Assembly (NCBI GenBank): GCA_013376735.1
Contig: VINJ01000001.1
Location: forward strand, 2,666,001-2,730,000
Source: a bacterium Scap17
GTDB lineage: Bacteria; Pseudomonadota; Gammaproteobacteria; Pseudomonadales; Halomonadaceae
DNA length: 64,000 bases
Reading direction: 5' to 3'
Part shown: positions 8,192 through 16,002 of the stretch, piece after piece
Layout: the number at the start of each line of letters is the position of its first letter
Position numbering within the stretch: the first letter of the stretch is position 1
The notes under the pieces: model-generated
Told to the model about the DNA's origin: nothing
The model's database searches: none
What the model saw: the letters and a program-made list of their open reading frames with translations, nothing else
Made by a program: the position numbers and the translations under genes

Positions 8192-8790
8192 TGGATCAGG
8201 TTTCATTCACCCAGATGAAGGATGGCACCGCCGAAGACTATGCGTTGCTCGAGCGTCTTGAAGATCAGTTCAATGAAGGGCTGGTGGAGCGTCTCAAGCT
8301 TGCCCTGCGCAAGCTCGATGATGGCCTGAGTGGCTACAAGGTCAGCCGTCTGGAGCATTCCCTGCAGTCAGCGGCACGCGCCGAGGCCGATGGCGCCGAT
8401 GACGACCTGGTCGTTGCCACCCTGCTGCATGACCTCGGCGATGAGCTGGCACCTTACAATCACTCGCAGCTGGCCGCTGCCATCATTCGCCCGTACGTGC
8501 GTGCCGAAGTGACCTGGATCATCCATCACCACGGCCTGTTCCAGAAGTTCTACTACGGCCACTTCTACGGCGAGGACCGCAACGAGCGAGAGATCTACAA
8601 GGACCACCCCTGGTATCAGAAGTGCGTGGATTTCTGCGAGCGTTATGATCAGGCCGCCTTCGATCCCGACTACCCGACCCCGCCGCTGGAGCACTTCGAA
8701 CCGGCACTGCGTCGCGTCTTCGCGCGCAAGCCCTTCGATCCGGACGTGATCGGCGAAGAGCCAGCCGGCGGTTTCGACAGCCGCGTCTGA
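8191..8790 (+). CDS. tmpB: TmpB-like HD-domain mixed-valent diiron oxygenase
   Basis: HD-fold protein of 199 residues. Candidate metal ligands are H56, H80-D81 (LLHDLGD), H91, one of H112-H114 (IIHHHG) and D153, the six-ligand set expected of diiron oxygenases such as PhnZ rather than of HD phosphohydrolases. TmpB cleaves the C-P bond of the hydroxylated TmpA product to give glycine betaine and phosphate. The product would serve a halophile as both osmoprotectant and phosphorus source. It is translationally coupled to the preceding gene. Many databases would label it only 'HD domain protein'; a different substrate cannot be excluded. Confidence 0.65.
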   Translation: MDQVSFTQMKDGTAEDYALLERLEDQFNEGLVERLKLALRKLDDGLSGYKVSRLEHSLQSAARAEADGADDDLVVATLLHDLGDELAPYNHSQLAAAIIRPYVRAEVTWIIHHHGLFQKFYYGHFYGEDRNEREIYKDHPWYQKCVDFCERYDQAAFDPDYPTPPLEHFEPALRRVFARKPFDPDVIGEEPAGGFDSRV

Positions 8791-9050
8791 GCATATGAAG
8801 GCGGGGGCGTGAAACGCGACTGACTCTCTTCTCCTGCACTCCCTCGCTTGACCCTTGCCCTCACTGGCTCGCCCAGTGGGGGCAATGTAGTTTGTGGGCG
8901 TAGCGTTGAGTGCGCCACATCAACAAGGGGTTGAACCTTGCCACTCAGCCTACATCATCACTGACTAACGTCAGCGTCAATGAAGGCGGTGCCGATACGG
9001 CCGTCTTTCCCTCGCGGATCACCCCCTTCCCCAACCCGACAGGTAGACGC

Positions 9051-9377
9051 ATGGAACATCTCTTCATCTACGGTCCACTGGGCCCCGGCGGCCTCAATGA
9101 GCATGTCATCACCAATATCGATGGCGAATGGCGCTCGGCCTATCTACGCGGCCGACTGGAAAACACCGATCACGGCGATGAGCACAACTTCCCGGGGCTG
9201 GTCATCGACCACTCGGGCCAGGTGATACGCGGCCAGGTGTTCTCCTCGGCGCAATTGCCGGAGCATTGGGATGCTCTCGATGACTTCGAGGCCCCCATCT
9301 ATCAGCGCACCATCACGACCGTCATTCTTGATGACAATCGTGAACTCGAGGCCTATGTCTACGCCCTGCCGCAGTAA
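9051..9377 (+). CDS. Gamma-glutamylcyclotransferase/AIG2-like protein (paralogue A)
   Basis: Small protein of 108 residues with the GGCT/AIG2-like fold: LFIYGPLGPGG at the N-terminus, GLVIDHSGQVIRGQVF in the middle and WDALDDFEAPIYQR, which holds the usual acidic catalytic site. I chose the ATG at 9051 by alignment with the paralogue at 11372; the frame is open to 8910 without a family match. In most members the first motif is YG(T/S)L; here it is YGPL, a change at the substrate loop. Members act on gamma-glutamyl compounds, but the substrate here is unknown. Confidence 0.75.
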   Translation: MEHLFIYGPLGPGGLNEHVITNIDGEWRSAYLRGRLENTDHGDEHNFPGLVIDHSGQVIRGQVFSSAQLPEHWDALDDFEAPIYQRTITTVILDDNRELEAYVYALPQ

Positions 9378-9539
9378 GACTCACGTGCGGCGCGGATAGC
9401 GGATGGCTCGTGCAAGTGCTGGATGACCGTGTATAACTGCCCGCCGCCTTGCGCCCGGATGGCGTAACATTGTCCTTCGGGCGATGCATGGCCAGTCAGC
9501 GCCAGCGTCCTCTTTCATGCATCACAAGGGAGACCCCTC

Positions 9540-10016
9540 ATGCAGCTTGTAGGTTCCTGCCACTGCAAGGCCGTCACATTCCAGCTCGAATCGCCGCACC
9601 CCTATCCGTATCAGCGCTGTTATTGCTCGATCTGTCGCAAGACGGCGGGCGGCGGTGGCTACGCGATCAACCTGGCGGGCGATGCCGACACCCTGAAGGT
9701 GGAAGGTCGGGACAATCTCTCCATCTATCACGCGGTGACCGACGGGGTAGAAAGTCCGGCGGAGCGCCACTTCTGCAAGCGCTGCGGCAGTGCGCTGTGG
9801 CTCTACGATGCCCGCTGGCCGGAGCTGATCCACCCTCAGGCGGGGGCGATCGACACCCCGCTGCCCGTACCGCCGGAGCATGTTCACATCATGCTCGACA
9901 GCAAGGCCAACTGGGTGGAAGTCGCGCACGAAGCGCGTGATGCTCATCATGCCGAGTATCCCGAAGAAAGCATTGCCGCCTGGCATGCGCGGATTGCCGA
10001 GCGCGACACCGACTGA
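9540..10016 (+). CDS. GFA-family protein (S-(hydroxymethyl)glutathione synthase-like)
   Basis: Zinc-binding protein of 158 residues in the glutathione-dependent formaldehyde-activating enzyme family. It has the spaced cysteines of the family: GSCHC near residue 6, CYCSIC near 29 and CKRCGS near 79. Most members have no proven reaction, and formaldehyde activation by the founding enzyme is itself debated, so the name is a family label only. A GGGAGA ribosome-binding site precedes the ATG. It stands alone between two short intergenic gaps. Confidence 0.85.
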   Translation: MQLVGSCHCKAVTFQLESPHPYPYQRCYCSICRKTAGGGGYAINLAGDADTLKVEGRDNLSIYHAVTDGVESPAERHFCKRCGSALWLYDARWPELIHPQAGAIDTPLPVPPEHVHIMLDSKANWVEVAHEARDAHHAEYPEESIAAWHARIAERDTD

Positions 10017-10314
10017 TATCGGCGGCGCGTCAATCAGGGCCAGCTACATCATCGTTCAGGATCCGGCGCGACCTTGATCAGAGTCAGGTGCGACCTCACG
10101 GCTTGATCCACCGGGGTGAGCGTTGATGTCATTCGCTGCCTCGCGTATAAGTGCCGCCTATACAGGGCGGCGCTCCTGTTCGTCTCCAGTAGTTGCTGGC
10201 TGATGCCTTCTCATGCCTGATCCAGGCAATCGCCCGAGCCATCAGCCAGGCCATCATCTAGGCCAAAACAGTACGACAGGAGCGCCGCGACAGCGCATCA
10301 CAGTGAGGACTCTC

Positions 10315-11295
10315 GTGCCGGCCCGAAAGACAAGCTCCCCAGCGCCGCTGGAAAGCGCAAGCCCTCTGGATGGCCTGCCCTCCCTGCGCGGGCTGGTCGC
10401 CTTTGACGTGACGGTGCGTCTGGGGTCGATGACGGCCGCCGCCAGTGAGCTGGATACCACCCAGCCCACCATCTCCCAGCGCATCCGCGCGCTGGAGGAG
10501 CACCTGGGCCATCCGCTGTTCGATCGCCAGGGCGGCCGACTGATCCTCAACCACTACGGCGAGACCTTCCATGCCGAACTGGCAGGCGGGCTTGGCAAGG
10601 TATGCAGTGCCGTCACGGAAGCACGTCGCAAGGTGCACAAGCCGACGCCGCGCATCACCATCGCCGCGGGCGCCGGTTTCGCGCATGTCTGGCTGCGCCC
10701 GCGTCTGGAGCGGCTGGAACAGGACTTCCCCGACTGTCACTTCACGCTGCTGCCGATCGATCGCGATGAAGACCCGCAGATGCAGCAGGCCGACATCGCG
10801 ATCCGCTTCGGCCCGCCGCTGACGGGCGATCATCGCGATACGCTGGTGGTCGCGGAGCGTGCCTTCCCGGTCTGCTCCCCGGACTACGCCCGGCGTCATG
10901 GGCTCGAGAAGGGGCTGGACGCCGAGGCGCTGTCGCGCATCACCCTGCTGCATCTGGACATGCGCGATACCCGCTGGCTGGACTGGGCCACCTGGTGTCG
11001 CCACGCGGGGCTGCCGGTGCCGCGCCTCGACAAGGCTTTCCCCTACAACAACTTTCCGCTGACGCTCAATGCCGCCGTCAATCATCAGGGCGTCGCGCTG
11101 GGCTGGAGCCACGTCATCCAGGACCTGCTCGACAACGGCTCGCTGATCGCCCTGACGCCGCATATCTCGCGGGACCGCCACGGCTATCGCATGAGTGTCC
11201 GCCACCCCAACAGTGCCGTGATCCAACCCATCACCCGCTGGCTGACACGCGAATTTTCCGGCCTCGAGATTCCGGGGCCCTCAAGGCAGCCGTGA
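10315..11295 (+). CDS. LysR-family transcriptional regulator (GcvA-like)
   Basis: DNA-binding regulator of 326 residues. The winged helix-turn-helix (SMTAAASELDTTQPTISQRIRALEEHLG) is followed by a periplasmic-binding-protein-like effector domain from about residue 120. The ending ITRWLTREF and the PSLRGLVAFDVTVRLGS start resemble the GcvA/AmpR branch. I chose GTG at 10315, preceded by GAGGA at 10305-10309; an ATG at 10213 is in frame but lacks a ribosome-binding site and would add a disordered 34 residues. The target genes are not evident; the AIG2-like gene 76 bases downstream may be co-transcribed. Confidence 0.83.
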   Translation: MPARKTSSPAPLESASPLDGLPSLRGLVAFDVTVRLGSMTAAASELDTTQPTISQRIRALEEHLGHPLFDRQGGRLILNHYGETFHAELAGGLGKVCSAVTEARRKVHKPTPRITIAAGAGFAHVWLRPRLERLEQDFPDCHFTLLPIDRDEDPQMQQADIAIRFGPPLTGDHRDTLVVAERAFPVCSPDYARRHGLEKGLDAEALSRITLLHLDMRDTRWLDWATWCRHAGLPVPRLDKAFPYNNFPLTLNAAVNHQGVALGWSHVIQDLLDNGSLIALTPHISRDRHGYRMSVRHPNSAVIQPITRWLTREFSGLEIPGPSRQP

Positions 11296-11371
11296 GCGGC
11301 CGCAAGCCCTCGATACGTCCGGCGCGCGCCGCCGAGACAGACTTCTCCCCCGACGAACGACAGAGACTCCC

Positions 11372-11701
11372 ATGCAGCATCTTTTCATCTACGGAACCCT
11401 CGGCCCGGGCGGCCCCAACGAACACGTCATGCTCGACATTGGCGGCAGCTGGACACCCGGCACCCTCAAGGGCCGCCTGGAGGCAGCTGGCTGGGGGGCT
11501 GAGATGGGCTTTCCTGGGCTGAGACTGGATGAGGCGGGCGACACCATCCGCGGTCACGTCTTCTCCTCCGACAACCTGGCCGATCACTGGCAGGCGCTGG
11601 ATGATTTCGAAGGCAGCGAATACCTTCGCCAGCCGGCCACGATCACGCTGGAAGATGGCAGCACCCTGACGGCACAGGTCTATGCGCTGAGCCAGCCGTA
11701 A
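11372..11701 (+). CDS. Gamma-glutamylcyclotransferase/AIG2-like protein (paralogue B)
   Basis: Protein of 109 residues closely similar to the product of 9051-9377: shared LFIYGxLGPGGxNEHV, RGxVFSSxxLxxHWxALDDFE and a conserved ending. This copy keeps the canonical YGTL motif and the DDFEG acidic loop, so it is the likelier active enzyme of the two. The ATG sits a few bases after GAGACTCCC, without an ideal ribosome-binding site. The two copies bracket a GFA gene and a LysR gene, pointing to a local duplication followed by divergence. Confidence 0.78.
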   Translation: MQHLFIYGTLGPGGPNEHVMLDIGGSWTPGTLKGRLEAAGWGAEMGFPGLRLDEAGDTIRGHVFSSDNLADHWQALDDFEGSEYLRQPATITLEDGSTLTAQVYALSQP

Positions 11702-11808
11702 GCTACTCCATGAACTGTTTCATGAACTGCTCCACAAGCTGATCAGTGCGCCGATGCCTGAGCGTCGAGGTCTGTGCGCCGAGGTCTGAGCACTGATGCC
11801 TCGGCGCG

Positions 11809-12684
11809 CTACAGCGACACCTTCAGATACTCCAACACCCGTCTGGCGCGCGCCGAGAGCGGCCATTCCGCACGCGTGAGCAGCCACAGGGTATCGACCA
11901 CCTCCGTACTGCCCTCAGGCGGTGGCACCACCCGGATGGCCTGATGATCAGGAAAGGCCTCACGGGCATGGCGCGGCACGACGCTGAAGCCCAGCCCGCG
12001 GGCGACCGGCTCCAGAATCAGGCTGATCTGGTTGGTGGAGCCACTACGCGGCAATGAGCTGATGCCCGGATTGCCCGGGAAGCGCCGACTCAACAGGCGC
12101 GAGGCCATGTCCTGACCATCCGGGTGATCGATGAAGCCCAATGTCTCGAGATCCCCCCAGTCATGGATCTCGCCCCCCGCCGGCACCACCAGCTCGAGGG
12201 GCTCACGCGCCCACTCCGTCACGCTCAGGCGCGGGTCATCGGGCTTGAGCGTGACGATCCCCAGCTCGAAGCGATTCTCCAGTACGGCCTCCACCACCTC
12301 GCGCGTCGGCGCGAAGCGATGGTGGACATTGAGGCCCGGCGACTCCTGCTGAAGCGCCAGCAAGCGCGGATAGATCGCCAGGCCAATGCTGCCCGGCGTG
12401 ATCAGCCGAATGTCGCCATGACTGTCTTCATTGCCTGCCAGCCGCTGGGCCAGGCGCTGCTCGGCGGTTTCCATCTCACGCGCGAAATCCAGCAGTGCAT
12501 GGCCGGCCGGCGTCAGCTCGATCTTGCGCGGATGACGAATCAACAGCGTGCCAAGTCGGGTTTCCAGCTGGCGCACATGCTGACTGACAGCGGCCTGGGT
12601 CAGATCGAGCCGCTCCGCGGTGCGCGTGAAGTTGCCGACACTCACCAGGGTGCGAAAGGTGCGTAGCCATTGGGGTTGCAGCAT
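11809..12684 (-). CDS. LysR-family transcriptional regulator
   Basis: Regulator of 291 residues. The N-terminal helix-turn-helix is clear (GNFTRTAERLDLTQAAVSQHVRQLETRLG, residues 17-45), followed by the effector-binding domain. It is transcribed away from the VOC gene at 12927 with 242 bases between them, the classic layout for a LysR regulator and its target, so it may control that gene. It also resembles the LysR protein at 61489 in overall pattern (VSQHxRxLE, GITSR-type serine-rich middle), both being of the ArgP/YbhD-like branch only in a loose sense. Confidence 0.88.
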   Translation of the reverse strand: MLQPQWLRTFRTLVSVGNFTRTAERLDLTQAAVSQHVRQLETRLGTLLIRHPRKIELTPAGHALLDFAREMETAEQRLAQRLAGNEDSHGDIRLITPGSIGLAIYPRLLALQQESPGLNVHHRFAPTREVVEAVLENRFELGIVTLKPDDPRLSVTEWAREPLELVVPAGGEIHDWGDLETLGFIDHPDGQDMASRLLSRRFPGNPGISSLPRSGSTNQISLILEPVARGLGFSVVPRHAREAFPDHQAIRVVPPPEGSTEVVDTLWLLTRAEWPLSARARRVLEYLKVSL

Positions 12685-12806
12685 TCAAGCTCCTGGGGGC
12701 TGGAAGAATCAGGGGCAGAGTCAGGGGGCAGTATCAGGAAGTCAGCGTCGGAGGAGTAGCATCAGCAGAACTACGACGGAGAACTCCTACCGCCATAAGC
12801 AAGTCT

Positions 12807-12823
12807 TATCATTATCATAACAC
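12807..12823. promoter_or_regulatory. Fur-box-like site between lysR and VOC genes
   Basis: CTTATCATTATCATAAC read on the minus strand gives GTTATGATAATGATAAG, i.e. overlapping GATAAT-type hexamers as in Fur boxes. It lies about 105 bases before the VOC start in the shared upstream region. The match is visual; a matrix score is needed. Confidence 0.45.
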
Positions 12824-12926
12824 CTACGTAGTTTTCATTATTGCTCATGACGCCCAAGATGGCATCCAACGTCACGCAGGCAGCGACCGAACCATTTCCT
12901 TCACGACTCACATATCGAGGTGACTC

Positions 12927-13442
12927 ATGAGCAACGAAAAGACCACACCGTATCCGCGCACCTTCTCCCACATCGGCCTGTCCGTCGGTGATGTGGAAGC
13001 TGCGGTCAAGTTCTACACCGAAGTGCTGGGCTGGTACGTGGTGATGGAGCCGACCACCATCACCGAAGATGACTCCGCCATCGGCGTGATGTGCAGCGAT
13101 GTCTTCGGTCCGGGTTGGGGCAGCTTCCGTATCACACACCTGTCCACCGGCGACCGTATCGGCGTCGAGATCTTCGAATTCCCGAACCACGAGACGCCGG
13201 AAAACAACTTTGAGTACTGGAAGACCGGTATCTTCCACTTCTGTGTCCAGGACCCGGACGTAGAAGGTCTGGCCGAGCGTATCGTCGCCGCCGGCGGCAA
13301 GCAGCGCATGCCGGTACGCGAGTACTTCCCGGGCGAGAAACCGTTCCGCATGGTGTACATGGAAGACCCGTTCGGCAACATCCTCGAGGTCTACAGCCAC
13401 AGCTATGAAATGACCTACGCCGCCGGTGCCTACCAGAACTGA
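12927..13442 (+). CDS. VOC-family protein (glyoxalase/extradiol dioxygenase fold)
   Basis: Protein of 171 residues with two beta-alpha-beta-beta-beta modules: FSHIGLSVGDVEAAVKFYTEVLGW at residues 12-35 and the second module near 105-150 ending VYMEDPFGNILEVYSHSYE. H14, H107 (FHFC) and E149 are at the positions where metal ligands occur in the family. The product is close to lactoylglutathione-lyase-like proteins but the substrate is unknown. Codon choice looks strongly biased (CTG, GGC, ACC), suggesting high expression. GAGGTG precedes the ATG. A perfect palindromic terminator follows the stop by 18 bases. Confidence 0.82.
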   Translation: MSNEKTTPYPRTFSHIGLSVGDVEAAVKFYTEVLGWYVVMEPTTITEDDSAIGVMCSDVFGPGWGSFRITHLSTGDRIGVEIFEFPNHETPENNFEYWKTGIFHFCVQDPDVEGLAERIVAAGGKQRMPVREYFPGEKPFRMVYMEDPFGNILEVYSHSYEMTYAAGAYQN

Positions 13443-13460
13443 GCACGGCCGCAGACGTCA

Positions 13461-13500
13461 GATACAACAAGGCCCCGCCATGGCGGGGCCTTGTTGTATC
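13461..13500. terminator. Perfect 40-base palindromic terminator after VOC gene
   Basis: The two 20-base halves are exact reverse complements. The stem centre is GGCCCCGCCATGGCGGGGCC, and the flanking AACAA/TTGTT supplies the U-rich side in either direction. It would act for the VOC transcript. Confidence 0.8.
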
Positions 13501-13728
13501 CGCTGCGTGTCTTGATGGCCTCGCGGCCTGACACCTTCTCCATGCCATGCCTTGGCCTGTCCTGCCGTTAGCCACGATGTGATATCTGTACAACTCTTGC
13601 CGGTACACATCGAAGCATGCAACGCCTCCAATACGCTCCTTGAGGTGGCGAGCCCCGGGCACTGCCGATCTGTCGGCACAGGCCTCCTGGGGGCTGTCTC
13701 GTCAGCCCCCCCCTTCATATCAGGCATG
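13501..13728. other. Gene-free stretch with a GC-rich hairpin
   Basis: No supported gene. A hairpin GGGGGCTG/CAGCCCCC at 13689-13710 has a 6-base loop but no T-tract. Open frames crossing here in both strands lack family features. Confidence 0.4.
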
Positions 13729-13752
13729 AAAAAACCCACCCTGGCGGGTGGG
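13729..13752 (-). terminator. Terminator of the 41-residue small-protein gene
   Basis: CCCACCC (13735-13741) pairs with GGGTGGG (13746-13752) over a 4-base loop. Six A residues at 13729-13734 give a U-run on the minus strand, so it ends minus-strand transcripts, 37 bases after the small gene. Confidence 0.7.
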
Positions 13753-13788
13753 CTCTTGCGTGAAGCCATGGGCCAGCGCACCGCAGGA

Positions 13789-13914
13789 TCATTCCGTCTC
13801 GCGGGCCGAATCACCCTGCTCGATACGGGTCAGTAGCCTGTCAAAGACGCCAGTCGCCAACAGCACAAAGGTGACGGCCAAGCCAAGCCCCATCCAGATA
13901 GCGATATTGCTCAT
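13789..13914 (-). CDS. Small single-span membrane protein (41 residues)
   Basis: Reading on the minus strand from ATG at 13914 gives 41 residues: a short N-terminus MSNIAIWMG, one hydrophobic helix (about residues 5-23, rich in L, V, A) and a charged tail DRLLTRIEQGDSARETE. The ATG follows AAGGGA by a short normal gap, and a U-run terminator lies just downstream. Both support a real gene although it is far below usual length cut-offs. Such proteins often sit in membrane complexes as small subunits, but I do not recognise the family and no partner gene lies nearby. Confidence 0.6.
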   Translation of the reverse strand: MSNIAIWMGLGLAVTFVLLATGVFDRLLTRIEQGDSARETE

Positions 13915-14268
13915 TGTCCCTTACCCCTGCTGTTTTCTTGGTTTTTTCAGCCCTTCTGCGACGCAATATGGCGTAAATTCAATATTTGTACAACATTTGA
14001 TCATGAAAATGTCGACCTCCGTCTGGCGCTGAAATTACCGGTGCCATTCCAGACCTCTGACCGGCGTCATCACGCTGCCAGCGGCCATGATTTGAGCAAT
14101 CGCTCAACAAGGGGTAGTCTTGCGCCATGAAGCATGAAGAAGCGGCGTGGGCTTGCCTGCACTGATTCCTTGGCGCTGAGCCGTTGGTGCTGCCCCCCTG
14201 GCGCCACCCGTGCCTGCTACCTCGCTTCGCGCCTACTGCATTTCTGAAATATCACCCCAGGAGTCACC
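13915..14268. other. Intergenic region upstream of haloacid dehalogenase
   Basis: About 350 bases with no supported gene. The part nearest 13915 is AT-richer (TTTTCTTGGTTTTTTCAG and following) and probably holds the promoter of the minus-strand small gene. Confidence 0.4.
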
Positions 14269-14964
14269 ATGCCTGACACGACCTTTCCCGACGTACTGGT
14301 GTTCGACGTCAACGAGACACTGCTCGACATCACCACGCTCTCGCCGTTGTTCTCACGCGTGTTCGGTGATGAAAGCGTGTTGCGCGAATGGTTCGCACAG
14401 CTGGTGCTGTACTCGCAGACCATGACGCTCTCCGGGCGCTACACCCCCTTCGGTGCGCTCGGCGTGGGCGCCCTCAAGATGGTCGCTGACATCCATCAGG
14501 TCAGACTCGCGGATGGCGATATCGATGAGCTCAAGTCGCGCATGGCCGAGATGCCGGCCCATCCCGATGTCGCCCCGGCACTTGAGCGTCTCAAGCAGGC
14601 CGGATTCCGCCTGGTGACACTGACCAATTCCCCCGCAGGCGCCTCCCCGACACCGCTGGAAAAGGCCGGCATCAGCGATGCCTTCGAGCGGCATTTCAGC
14701 GTCGACAGCGTAGGGCAATTCAAGCCGGCGCCGGCCACCTATCGGTATGTCGCCGAGCAGCTCGAGGTCGAACTGGGCGACATGTGCATGATCGCCTGCC
14801 ATGTGTGGGACACCATCGGAGCCCAGGCCGCCGGCATGCAGGGGGCTCTGCTGACACGTCCGCACAATGCCGTGCTACCCGCCGAGAATGTGCCGACCCC
14901 GGACTTCATCGCCGCGGAGCTGATGACCCTGGCGGACCAGCTGATCGCGGCCAGAGAGGCCTGA
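14269..14964 (+). CDS. Haloacid dehalogenase, type II (HAD superfamily)
   Basis: HAD-fold hydrolase of 231 residues, matching L-2-haloacid dehalogenases. Motif I is DVNETLLD (residues 13-20) with the nucleophile D13, motif II is TLTNS near 122, motif III is KPAPATYRYV near 155, and the acidic end motif reads HVWDTIGAQAAGM. These enzymes release halide from short 2-halo acids through an aspartyl ester. DVNET and HVWDTIG fit that class better than HAD phosphatases. The gene stands alone; its promoter is presumably in the gap upstream. The natural substrate is unproven. Confidence 0.85.
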   Translation: MPDTTFPDVLVFDVNETLLDITTLSPLFSRVFGDESVLREWFAQLVLYSQTMTLSGRYTPFGALGVGALKMVADIHQVRLADGDIDELKSRMAEMPAHPDVAPALERLKQAGFRLVTLTNSPAGASPTPLEKAGISDAFERHFSVDSVGQFKPAPATYRYVAEQLEVELGDMCMIACHVWDTIGAQAAGMQGALLTRPHNAVLPAENVPTPDFIAAELMTLADQLIAAREA

Positions 14965-15064
14965 GCGAGCTTCGGCCTCTGAGCTCTCTTTATAAACTCT
15001 CTATCCAAACTCTCTATCCAAACTCAGTTTCTCAGCTCTGTCTCTGAATGCTGCCTAGTAAATA

Positions 15065-15096
15065 AACGCCGCTCGCCCATTCGGGTGAGCGGCGTT
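15065..15096. terminator. Hairpin terminator between haloacid dehalogenase and iclR genes
   Basis: AACGCCGCTCGCCC (15065-15078) pairs with GGGTGAGCGGCGTT (15083-15096) over a 4-base loop, with one G-T pair. It lies between two convergent genes and may serve both. Confidence 0.65.
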
Positions 15097-15187
15097 GCTG
15101 TGCCTGCCTTCCTGTTCGCTCTCTCCACCACCTCGTCGTTCGATCCGCCGCCGCACATGGCAGCCTTGCCGCCTTGGCGGGGCGCCC

Positions 15188-15937
15188 TCACTTGAGTGAA
15201 CGAAAGGTCTTGAGCATCTCGTCACGCGTCGCCTGCAGCGCGGCCTGAATCTCCGCCCTGTGCTCGCTGATGCGCCATGAGGGGCCGACCACGGACACGG
15301 AGTAATGGCCCTGGCTGGTCTCCAGGCCGATTCCGATCGCACCGACCCCCTGCATATGCTCATCCTCATCATGGCCGATGCCGGTGCGACGCACCTCGGC
15401 CAGTTGCGTCAGCAGTGCCGGCATCGCGAGGGTGTTATGCGTGTAGGCCGTGAGATCCGTCCCCAGCAGGCGCTCCACCTGCTCATCCTCGAGATGCGAG
15501 AGCAGCACCTTGCCGCTGGCTGTCGCATGCAATGACAGGAAGTTGCCGGCCATCGGCGATACCCGCAGCGGCAGCGGCGACAACACCGAGTGCAGTATCA
15601 GCAGCTCGTTGCCGCTCAGACTGCAGAGCACCACCGTTTCCTCGGTGGTGACGCTCAACGCCTCCAGAAACGACTTGGCATGCGTGGTGATATCGAGCTG
15701 GCTATGACGCGCCAGCCGCATCAGCGCAGAGCCGAGCCGTATCCCGCCATGGCCGTGGATTTCCAGCAGGTCTTCCTGGGCCAGCGCATCGACCAGCCGC
15801 TTGACGGTCGAGCGCGGCAGATCGTTCCTGGCGGCGATCTCCCCCAGGCTCATGCCCTGCTCACTACCTTCCAGACTCTTGAGGATCGCCGCCACCCTGG
15901 CCACGACCTGCACGCCACTACCTTCTCTTGTGGACAC
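15188..15937 (-). CDS. IclR-family transcriptional regulator
   Basis: Regulator of about 249 residues with an N-terminal winged helix (MSLGEIAARNDLPRSTVKRLVDALAQEDLL) and a GAF-like effector domain (TTEETVVLCSLSGNELLILHS, GVGAIGIGLET). An AAGGAG site at 15946-15951 favours the GTG at 15937 over the GTG two codons earlier. It is transcribed away from an MFS/HlyD efflux pair, with about 65 bases between the starts and a perfect palindrome in the gap, so it probably represses or activates that pair and itself. Confidence 0.88.
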   Translation of the reverse strand: MSTREGSGVQVVARVAAILKSLEGSEQGMSLGEIAARNDLPRSTVKRLVDALAQEDLLEIHGHGGIRLGSALMRLARHSQLDITTHAKSFLEALSVTTEETVVLCSLSGNELLILHSVLSPLPLRVSPMAGNFLSLHATASGKVLLSHLEDEQVERLLGTDLTAYTHNTLAMPALLTQLAEVRRTGIGHDEDEHMQGVGAIGIGLETSQGHYSVSVVGPSWRISEHRAEIQAALQATRDEMLKTFRSLK

Positions 15938-15977
15938 GGACACAACTCCTTAACAAGCTAACTACTTGCCTAACAAA

Positions 15978-15990
15978 ACCACTAAGTGGT
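15978..15990. promoter_or_regulatory. Candidate IclR operator
   Basis: ACCACTAAGTGGT: two perfect 6-base arms around a central A, located between the divergent iclR and efflux genes. IclR proteins bind similar short inverted repeats. Confidence 0.5.
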
Positions 15991-16002
15991 ACAGTGCACC
16001 GC

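Noticed and set aside
14990-15030. Tandem CTCTCTATCCAAA repeats after the dehalogenase gene
   Set aside because: Only two units; no link to any function could be seen.
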